Shown in pieces: positions 56,716 through 64,000 of a stretch of 64,000 bases of DNA. The position numbers and the translations under genes were made by a program. The notes under the pieces are model-generated. The model had not been told where the DNA came from. It did no database searches and saw nothing but the letters and a program-made list of their open reading frames with translations. This DNA comes from Rubrobacter_D sp963840835 (GTDB taxonomy: Bacteria > Actinomycetota > Rubrobacteria > Rubrobacterales > Rubrobacteraceae). Numbering within the stretch: the first letter of the stretch is position 1; every line of letters begins with the position of its first letter. The stretch lies in assembly GCA_963840835.1 (NCBI GenBank), contig CAWJAM010000006.1, positions 1-64,000 of the forward strand. The letters run 5' to 3'.

Positions 56716-59700
56716 ATGATTCGTTCGATTATCGGTGTGAGCCTGCGGTTCTGGATGTTGCTCATCGCCATCGCGGTGGGCGTGTTGGCCGTGGGGTTCG
56801 TACAGCTCCGCAATGCGCCCGTAGACGTCCTTCCCGAGTTCACGCCGCCTTACGTGGAAGTTCAGACCGAGGCCCTGGGGCTCTCCGCCAACGAGGTCGA
56901 GCAGTTGATCACCGTTCCGCTGGAGGCAGACCTCCTGAACGGCGTGGAGGGCGTCGACGTGATCCGCTCGGAGTCGGTTGCTGGGCTTTCTGATGTCGTG
57001 ATGGTGTTCAAACCCGGAACCGACATCTACCAGGCACGGCAGATGGTGCAAGAGCGGCTCATACAAGCGCACGCGTTGCCGCAGGTATCGCAACCGCCGA
57101 CGATGATCAATCCCATGTCGTCGTCGAGCCGGATCATGATGATCGGTATCGACCCGAACAAGCTGTCGACGATCGAGGCGGGGGTACTCTCCAACTGGGT
57201 GATCAGGCCGCGCTTGACGGGTGTGCCTGGCGTATCGAACGTTTCGATCTGGGGCCTGCGCGACCAGCAGCTTCAGGTGCAGGTCGACCCCGAGCAACTT
57301 GCGGCTCAAGGAGTCACGATGAACCAGGTCGTCTCGACGACGGGCAACGCGCAACTGGTATCACCGCTGACCTTCCTCGAGGCATCGACGCCCGGTACCG
57401 GCGGTTTCATCGAAACGCCCAATCAGAGGCTCCAGGTCCGCCACGTTTTCGAGAACTTCGGTAACGCCGGAAGCCCTCGGCAATGTGACGGTCGAGGACA
57501 CGGGCGGCCAGCTGCGTATCGCCGATGTGGCCAACGTGGTGGAGGAGCACCAGCCGCTGATCGGTGACGCCATCGTCGGCGGCAACGACGACCGCCTACT
57601 GCTGGTCGTGGAGAAGTTCCCCAACGCTGACACCGCAGAGGTGACCAGCGGGGTCGAAGACGCACTAAACAACTTGAAGCCAGGTCTCACCGGCATGAAG
57701 TTCGACATGGATGTCTTCCGGCCGGCGACCTACATCACGGACGCGATCGGCAACCTTAGGCTTGCGATCATCATCGGTGGCGTTCTCCTGGCGCTCGTCC
57801 TCGCGGCCTTCCTGTTCTCGTTGCGCGCCACGCTGATCAGCCTCGTAACGATCCCGCTGTCCCTGATGGTGGCGGCGCTCGTGCTCTATTTCCGCGGTGA
57901 GACGTTCAACCCGATCGCATTCGCGGGGCTCGCCGTGGCGCTCGCGATAATCATCGACGACGCCGTCATAGGCGTCCACAACGTCGCCCGGCGCCTGGGC
58001 GAGCATCGCCAGGCCGCCGATGACAGCGAGGCCGCCGATGACACCTCGACCGCGAATATTGTGCTCGAAGCCTTGGCCGAGGTACGAAGGCCCGCCACGT
58101 ATGCCGCGTTCATCGCGTTGCTCGCGATCGTGCCGGTCGTAATCATGCAGGGCCGGCCGGGCGCGTTCTTCGAGCCGCTCGCGCTGTCCTACGTGCTCGC
58201 TGTGCTGGCGTCGATGGTCGTCGCCCTGACAGTCGCGCCGGCGTTGAGCCTGTTGGCGTACTCCAGGGGATCGCGGGTACACCGCGAGTCCCCGATCCTG
58301 CGGCTGCTGAACCCGATCTACGACGGCGCCCTCTCGCGACTCGTACGTGCACCGCGGGCGATGCTCATCGCTGCTGTCGCCTGCGTGGTGGTCGGCGTGG
58401 CCGCGGTGCCGCTGCTGGGCACGTCGCTCGTTCCTTCTTTCAAGGACAACGACGTGCTGGTCAACCTCCAGGGCCAGCCCGGTACCTCAGAGCCGAAGAT
58501 GAGCGGCATGACGGCGCAGCTAAGCCGCGAGCTTGCGGCGATACCGGGGGTCGAAGACGTGGGCGGGCACGTCGGACGTGCCCTGACTGGGGACCAGATC
58601 GTCGACGTCAACTCCAGCGCCCTCTCCGTCAAGATCGGTTCCGACGCCGACTATGACGCGACGATGGCAGAGATCCGGGACGTCGTGGCCAGCCTCGACG
58701 AACCGGTCGACCGCGAGATCATGACCCATTCACAGCAAGAGGTTAACGACGTAGGGACACTCATTGACGCGGAAGCGCCGAGTTCCGGAGACAGTTTCGA
58801 TGTCCTTACGGGCGCGGACAAGCCCCTCGTGGTGCGCGTCTACGGTCAGGATCTCGACACCCTGCGCAGTGAGGCGGACGACGTTCGAGATCTCGTGGGC
58901 GGGGTCGACGGCGTCATCGACCCGAGTGTCGAGCGCGTGCCCGAGGAGCCGGTCCTCGCGATCGAGTCGGACCTCGCAAGGGCGGAACCTTATGGAATCA
59001 AGCCGGGCGACGTCCGGCGGGCGACGGCCATGTTGTTGCAGGGAATCGTGGTCGGCAACATCTTCGGCGAGCAGAAGGTATTCGAGGTCGTCGTGAAGGG
59101 CGTGCCCGACGTGCGCGAGAGCGTGGAGAGCGTAAGCAATATGCTGATCGACACGCCGGGCGGCGGTCACGTACGCCTGGACCAGGTGGCCGACGTACGC
59201 ACCCAATCCTCGCCGGCCGTCATCAGGCGCGACGCCGCCCAGCGCTACGTCGACGTCGAAGCCAACGTCAGCGGCCGCAGCCTCGACGCAGTGGCCACCG
59301 ACGTCGAAGATCGCCTCGCGGACAGCCAATTCCCACTCGAGTACCACGCCGAGGTGCTCGAGCAGACCACGACCGCCCAGGAGATCAACCTGGGACGGGT
59401 CGTGGGCTTCGGCATCGCTGCCTTGATCGCCATGTTCTTGCTCTTCCAGGCCGCTTTTAGGAGCTGGCGTCTGGCGGGGCTGGCCTTCCTCACCCTGCCG
59501 GTGGCTCTCGTCGGCGGGGTGCTGGCGGCGCTCATCGACGGCGCTACGCTCTCGCTCGGCGCGCTCGGCGCGTTGCTCGCGCTGCTTGGCCTCGCCGCCC
59601 GCAACGGCGTCATGCTGATCGATCGCTTGCAGCGACTCCGGCTGGACGAGGCCGCCCCGGCCTTCGGTGCCGACCTCGTCCGGCGCGGGGCTATGGAGAG

Positions 59701-60079
59701 GTTTGCGCCGACGTTGACCGTTGCGGTGGCGACGGCCGCAGCGGTGTTGCCGTTCGTGATCTTGGGAAACATCGCAGGTCTAGAGATCGTCAACCCGATG
59801 GCGATCGTGATGCTGGGCGGTTTGCTCACCTCCACGTTGCTTGCCCTCTTTGTGTTACCGGTCCTATACCTGCGCTTCGGTGCAGGCGCAGAGCCCGAAC
59901 CGGTAGCCGAGACGCCTGGGCCTTCCGGGGCCGCGGCCGAGCCGATGGCTAGCGACCGAAGGGCCACTACCATACCCGGGCGCTCACGCCAGTTCGAGAG
60001 GGCGTCCGGACAGCGGACCAGCACGACGGCTTATCAGGAGGGCGAAGGCGATTCTCCGGGAAGGCGCGGCGAGCAATGA
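56716..60079 (+). CDS. RND efflux pump A, CusA-like, frameshifted
   Basis: An RND permease of about 1,120 residues if one extra base is ignored. Frame 1 (56716 on) gives helix 1 and porter domain (RNAPVDVLPEFTPPYVEVQT, VPGVSNVSIWGLRDQQLQVQ) to RHV. Frame 2 resumes as TPEALGNVTVEDTGGQL and runs through helices 2-12 to 60079. Removing one T from TTTT at 57446-57449 joins them. The helix-4 acidic pair appears as AIIIDDAVIGVHNV. It resembles heavy-metal (CusA/CzcA) pumps in the early motif, but the monoderm context makes the transport route unclear. The linked genes are a truncated adaptor (four-base overlap) and pump B. Confidence 0.78.
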
Positions 60080-60552
60080 AAGGGTTGGGAATCAACCGTA
60101 AGTGCAGGCGGCAGTTGCGCGCCGCCTGCGCGGGTCTCGTGCTGATCGCCGGCGTTGTATCGCTTTCCGCGTGCGGCGAGGCAAGTTCGGGCTACGACTA
60201 CGAGACGGCAAGCCATCACGATCCCGCCGAGCTCGAGCCGCTCAAGGGAAAGGACGTCCACCGCGTAACAATCGACGCCGAAGGGGTGGAGCGGGCCGGC
60301 ATCCAGACGGCCCCGATTCGTCAGAACGGACAGGGAATGGTCATGCCCTATAGCGCCGTCATCTTCGACGCCGATGGCGAGACGTTCACATACACCTCTC
60401 CCGAGCCGCGGACCTATGTGCGGCAGAAGATCGTTATCGACGACGTCGTCGGTGATAGCGTCATGCTCTCCAATGGCCCACCCGCCGGTACGGAGGTCGT
60501 GACGGTCGGGGCCGCAATTGTGTACGGCTCCGAGTTCGAGGTCGCACATTGA
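60076..60552 (+). CDS. Truncated RND membrane-fusion lipoprotein
   Basis: A 158-residue lipoprotein (lipobox VVSLSAC, Cys about 33) overlapping the pump A stop by four bases. The mature part matches only the C-terminal beta-barrel and membrane-proximal region of RND adaptors (GMVMPYSAVIFDADGETFTY and GTEVVTVGAAIVYGSEFEV). The barrel-sandwich and alpha-hairpin domains that reach an outer-membrane channel are absent. In an organism with one membrane such a short adaptor could suffice. Length is about a third of a normal adaptor. The next pump gene starts 17 bp later. Confidence 0.75.
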   Translation: MKGLGINRKCRRQLRAACAGLVLIAGVVSLSACGEASSGYDYETASHHDPAELEPLKGKDVHRVTIDAEGVERAGIQTAPIRQNGQGMVMPYSAVIFDADGETFTYTSPEPRTYVRQKIVIDDVVGDSVMLSNGPPAGTEVVTVGAAIVYGSEFEVAH

Positions 60553-60568
60553 AAGGTAGGGATTGCTG

Positions 60569-63500
60569 ATGCGTTGGATCGTTGGATCGAGCTTGCGGTT
60601 CCGGTGGCTGGTTATCTTCGCCGCGGCGGCGCTGATGGTCTTCGGCATCGGTGAGACTCGCAACGCAGATGTAGACGTCTTCCCCGAGTTCGCCCCGCCA
60701 CAGGTGGAGATCCAGACCCTCGCGATCGGCAACTCCTCAGAGCAGGTCGAGGAACTTATCACCGTCCCGCTGGAGGACCAGCTAAACGGAATCCCTGGGC
60801 TCGAGGAGATGCGCTCCAAGTCGGTCGCCGACCTCTCGCAGATCCAGCTCATCTTCAGCAGGGACGTCGACCTGTACGAGTCGCGGCAGTTGGTGCAGGA
60901 GCGCCTGGCGGCGGCGTCACCCCAGTTGCCGACCTGGGCGAGTCCGCCCTTCCTGATGCCTCCGTTTTCGTCGACGGCCCGGGTCATGAAGATCGGGATC
61001 ACCTCGGAAGAACTGAGCATGGAAGAGATGTCCATGGTCGCCTACTGGAAGATCAGGCAGGAGTTGCTGCGGGTGGACGGCGTGGCGAACGTGATGATCT
61101 ACGGTGAGCAACTCAAACAACAGCAGGTGTACGTGGACCCGAGGAAGCTAGCCGAAAACGGTGTCTCCTTGGAGCAGGTGATGGACCAAACGGCGGACTC
61201 CTTGGATGCCGGGCTGTTGCGCTACTCAGAAGGCGCGACTATCGGGACCGGCGGTTTCGTCCAGGCAGATGGCCAGAGGCTCGACGTGCGCAACGTGTTG
61301 CCTATCGTCAAGCCTGACGACCTCGCCAAGATACCGCTCGAGGGAAGTAACGGTGCCGACTTGCGCCTCGACGACGTGGCGAGCGTAGGCTGGGGTCACC
61401 AACCGCTAATCGGTGACGCCGTCATCGATGATGGCCGCGGCCTGATGCTGATCGTTCAGAAGTTCCCGAACGCCAACACGCTCGAGGTGACGCGGGGCAT
61501 CGAAGAGACGGTCGACGACATACGCCCTGGCCTTCCCACCATGGAGCTCGACACCACGATCTTCAGGCCGGCCACCTTCATCGAGCAGGCGTTCGGCAAC
61601 CTCACGAGGGCGCTGCTGCTCGGCGTTTTGCTCGTGGTCTTGATCCTGGCAGCCTTCCTCTTCGAGTGGCGCACCGCGTTTATCAGCCTGATCGCGATTC
61701 CGCTGTCTCTGCTCGCGGCTATTCTCGTGCTGCAAGCATTCGGCACCGTTATCAACGTGATGATCCTGGCGGGGCTCATCGTCGCCATCGGGGTCGTCGT
61801 CGACGACGCGATCATCGACGTGGAGAACGTCGTGCGACGATTGCGCCAAGAACGGAGCGAGGGTACCGGCAGGTCGACGATCGCCGTCGTGCTCGAGGCA
61901 TCGGTGGAGGTGCGCACAGCGATCACCTACGCGACGCTGATCAACGTCATCGCGGTCGTGCCGGTCTTTTTCCTGGAGGGCCTCTCCGGTGCGTTCTTCA
62001 AGCCGCTCGTGCTCTCGTACGGGATCGCGGTGCTCGTGTCGATGATCGTGGCGTTGACCGTCACGCCGGCGTTGTGCCTGATCATGTTGTCGAGAGGGCA
62101 CAGGCACCAGGAATCCCCCCTGCTGCGGGTACTCAAGCGCGGCTACGGTGCGGTTCTCGCGCCCGTCGTCCGCACCCCGAGTCCCGCGATCGTTACCGTG
62201 GCCGTCGTCATGCTGGCCGGCGTCTTGGTGGCGCCAACACTCGGGACGATCCTGCTTCCGTCTTTCAAGGAGAGGGACTTCCTCATGCACTGGTTGGCGA
62301 AGCCAGGCACCTCGCAACCGGAAGAATTTCGGATCTCGGTTCGGGCCTGTAAGGACCTGCAGGAGATCCCCGGCGTGCGGAACTGCGGATCGCACATAGG
62401 GCAGGCTTTTCAATCCGACGAGCCCTACGGCGTGGACTTCGGCGAGAACTGGGTCAGCATCAATCCCGCGGTCGACTATGACAAGACTCTGGCCTCCGTG
62501 TCGAACACGGTCGATAAGTACCCGGGGCTGTACAGGGATGTCCAGACATACCTGAGAGAAAGGGTCAGGGAGGTGCTGACGGGCACGAGCGAAGCCATCG
62601 TAGTGCGCATCTATGGCCCCGAACTCGATGTGCTCTACGCTAAGGCGGACGAGGTCTCACACGAGATAGAGGACATACCCGGCCTCATCGACACGCATCC
62701 CGACCTCGCGGAGGCCATACCGCAAACGGAGGTTGAGGTAGACCTCGCCGCGGCGCAAAGCTACGGTCTCAAGCCGGGCGACGTGCGCCGGCAGGCCTCC
62801 ACATTGGTCGCGAGCGAGGAAGTCGGCGACATCTTCAAGGGCGGCAAGGCGTACGACGTGCACGTGTGGAGCACGCCCGAGACCCGGAACAGCGTGAGCA
62901 GCGTGCGCGAGCTTCCGATCGACACGCCCGGAGGTGAGCAGATTGCCCTGGAGCAGGTGGCGGACGTTCGCCTCGCGCCGACCCCGAACGCCATAGAGCG
63001 CGTGAATCAGTCGCGCCGGATCGACGTCGGCGCCAACGTGGAGGGACGAGATCTCGGCTCCACCGTGAGCTCCGTCGAGGATCGCATCGCGGAGGTCGAG
63101 TTGCCGCCCGAGTACCACATGGAGGTGCTCGGAGAGTCCAGCGAGCTGGCCGCTGCGCAGCAGAACCTGCTGATCTACGGGGGCGCCGCAGCGCTCGTGA
63201 TCTTGTTCCTCCTGCAGGCTTCCTTCGGGAGTATGCGTCTGGCTCTCCTCCTCTTCCTTACGTTGCCGATGGCACTGGTGGGCGGGGTGCTCGCGGTGTG
63301 GATGGGCGACGGCATACTGTCGCTCGGCTCGTTGATCGGGTTCCTGACCGTGTTCGGCATCGCGGCGCGAAACGGGATCCTGATGATCAGCCACTTCCAG
63401 CATCTCGAGTACGAAGAGGGCGAGGCGTTCGGGCCCGCGCTCGTCCTGCGCGGGGCGAAGGAGCGGCTCGCGCCGATCCTGATGACCGCAGGGGCTACCG

Positions 63501-63688
63501 GCCTGGCGCTCGTGCCGCTCGCAGTAGCCGGCAGCATCGCCGGCCACGAGATCGAGCACCCGATGGCGATCGTAATCCTGGGCGGCCTCGTCACCTCGAC
63601 GTTGCTGAACCTGTTCGTCCTGCCCTCTCTGTACCTCCGCTTCGGGAAGAGCAAGAGAGCTGTAGGAGGTGATCCGGCCGCCGGGTAG
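60569..63688 (+). CDS. RND efflux pump B, CusA-like, intact
   Basis: A 1,039-residue RND permease, complete with 12 helices and two porter loops, paralogous to pump A. It has RNADVDVFPEFAPPQVEIQT in the first loop, IVAIGVVVDDAIIDVENV in helix 4 with the acidic pair, and the second-half helix GIAARNGILMISHFQHLE. ATG 60569 follows AAAGGTAGGG. Substrate unknown: cations such as copper or silver are handled by the closest named families, but diagnostic methionine clusters cannot be confirmed by eye. It is the last intact gene of the pump operon. Confidence 0.85.
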   Translation: MRWIVGSSLRFRWLVIFAAAALMVFGIGETRNADVDVFPEFAPPQVEIQTLAIGNSSEQVEELITVPLEDQLNGIPGLEEMRSKSVADLSQIQLIFSRDVDLYESRQLVQERLAAASPQLPTWASPPFLMPPFSSTARVMKIGITSEELSMEEMSMVAYWKIRQELLRVDGVANVMIYGEQLKQQQVYVDPRKLAENGVSLEQVMDQTADSLDAGLLRYSEGATIGTGGFVQADGQRLDVRNVLPIVKPDDLAKIPLEGSNGADLRLDDVASVGWGHQPLIGDAVIDDGRGLMLIVQKFPNANTLEVTRGIEETVDDIRPGLPTMELDTTIFRPATFIEQAFGNLTRALLLGVLLVVLILAAFLFEWRTAFISLIAIPLSLLAAILVLQAFGTVINVMILAGLIVAIGVVVDDAIIDVENVVRRLRQERSEGTGRSTIAVVLEASVEVRTAITYATLINVIAVVPVFFLEGLSGAFFKPLVLSYGIAVLVSMIVALTVTPALCLIMLSRGHRHQESPLLRVLKRGYGAVLAPVVRTPSPAIVTVAVVMLAGVLVAPTLGTILLPSFKERDFLMHWLAKPGTSQPEEFRISVRACKDLQEIPGVRNCGSHIGQAFQSDEPYGVDFGENWVSINPAVDYDKTLASVSNTVDKYPGLYRDVQTYLRERVREVLTGTSEAIVVRIYGPELDVLYAKADEVSHEIEDIPGLIDTHPDLAEAIPQTEVEVDLAAAQSYGLKPGDVRRQASTLVASEEVGDIFKGGKAYDVHVWSTPETRNSVSSVRELPIDTPGGEQIALEQVADVRLAPTPNAIERVNQSRRIDVGANVEGRDLGSTVSSVEDRIAEVELPPEYHMEVLGESSELAAAQQNLLIYGGAAALVILFLLQASFGSMRLALLLFLTLPMALVGGVLAVWMGDGILSLGSLIGFLTVFGIAARNGILMISHFQHLEYEEGEAFGPALVLRGAKERLAPILMTAGATGLALVPLAVAGSIAGHEIEHPMAIVILGGLVTSTLLNLFVLPSLYLRFGKSKRAVGGDPAAG

Positions 63689-63697
63689 GAGAGGAAA

Positions 63698-63743
63698 TGG
63701 AGTCAAGAAGATGAGGCAGCGCTGCCTCATCTTCTTGACTCCA
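63698..63743. repeat. 46-bp perfect palindrome over a start codon
   Basis: Positions 63698-63720 are exactly complementary to 63721-63743, with no loop. The left half carries a ribosome-site-like GGAGTCAAGAAG and the ATG at 63711. It lies 10 bp after the pump B stop, so it might also end that transcript. Confidence 0.9.
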
Positions 63744-63965
63744 GCTACGTTGCTCTTGGTGTTTTCGGCCTCGGCTTGCGCTAGGGCCGATTCGGGATTG
63801 GGCACGGAGGTGACCACCGACCGAAGCCGATCCGAGCAATTGAGCACTGTCAACGCGAAGGACTTCGACCGCAGCAACTTCCACGATTCGACCGGAGTAA
63901 ACAACGAACGGTTCCCCCTCGCGTCGGCGCGAAAGGAGCTGTGGGTGCAGGAGCAGACTCTGTGA
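63711..63965 (+). pseudogene. Truncated lipoprotein copy
   Basis: 84 codons from ATG 63711. After a palindrome-derived start (MRQRCLIFLTP) the frame follows the lipoprotein at 54394 closely (ATLLLVFSASACARADSGLG, then STVNAKDFDRSNFHDS). Similarity ends where the conserved FPL block should continue, with an unrelated tail (ASARKELWVQEQTL) and a TGA. Only the signal peptide and first 40 mature residues survive. A lipidated short peptide could still be made. Confidence 0.7.
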
Positions 63966-64000
63966 GAAAAAGGACCCAAGCTACGCGTCCAGCACCCCGT

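Overview
The window looks like a chromosomal segment of a Rubrobacter-like actinobacterium. The grounds are high GC with strongly GC-biased third codon positions, frequent GTG and TTG starts behind strong AGGAGG-type ribosome sites, and intergenic arrays of short palindrome-cored repeats built on GCTGACAAGCG / CGCTTGTCAGC. The genus is an inference from gene content and repeat style; no rRNA marker is present. No tRNA, rRNA, CRISPR array, transposase or integrase was recognised.

Region 1 (about 0.2-15.4 kb) is acyl-CoA and carbon metabolism: a PaaI-type thioesterase, a six-gene minus-strand operon (comB, an APH-type kinase, 3-hydroxyacyl-CoA dehydrogenase, SDR, two hotdog dehydratases), an enoyl-CoA hydratase, an MHS-type transporter, acetoacetyl-CoA synthetase, a NarL-type regulator lacking its phospho-acceptor Asp, a DsbA-like isomerase, and a divergent DHA2 transporter / CGNR regulator pair that share a 12-bp inverted repeat.

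Region 2 (15.4-34.4 kb) is mostly sulfur and nitrogen-compound handling. It holds two tandem TauE/SafE exporters divergent from a sulfatase-fold hydrolase. Next is a tightly coupled six-gene operon: ornithine cyclodeaminase-like protein, a HAL-family lyase with a broken MIO triad, and an OpuC/EgtUV-type ABC importer. After these come a Rieske protein plus amidohydrolase, an MHS transporter, a hemerythrin-like protein, a two-subunit Rieske oxygenase, a molybdenum sulfite oxidase, a persulfide-dioxygenase-like MBL protein and a beta-carbonic anhydrase.

Region 3 (34.4-42.2 kb) is accessory: a second sulfatase-fold lipoprotein, a PIN toxin with a frameshifted antitoxin, a LuxR-ATPase regulator with a remnant of a second copy, small secreted proteins and a beta-helix protein.

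Region 4 (42.2-48 kb) is a sulfation module: a sulfotransferase fused in frame to ATP sulfurylase, a Stf0-type sulfotransferase, a formylglycine-type sulfatase (frameshifted) and APS kinase, with two small uncharacterised genes divergent from them.

Region 5 (48-64 kb) carries an SDR, a universal stress protein, a chromate-transporter/FetAB operon, an Rrf2 regulator with a 40-residue membrane protein, and a duplicated, decaying block of lipoprotein genes around two RND pumps and a truncated adaptor.

The main discovery candidate is a shared promoter architecture. TTGAC(A/G/C)-N17-TAnnnT is followed 17-26 bp downstream by TAG(A/G)CAA(A/G)G in front of both tauE genes, the first sulfatase-fold gene, the sulfotransferase-ATP sulfurylase fusion and an uncharacterised small-gene pair; the Stf0 operon has a variant. 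This points to one regulon joining sulfite export, sulfate activation and sulfation. Many gene remnants (thioesterase, binding protein, LuxR-ATPase, SDR, lipoproteins) and several single-base frameshifts show an actively eroding region, or in part assembly errors.
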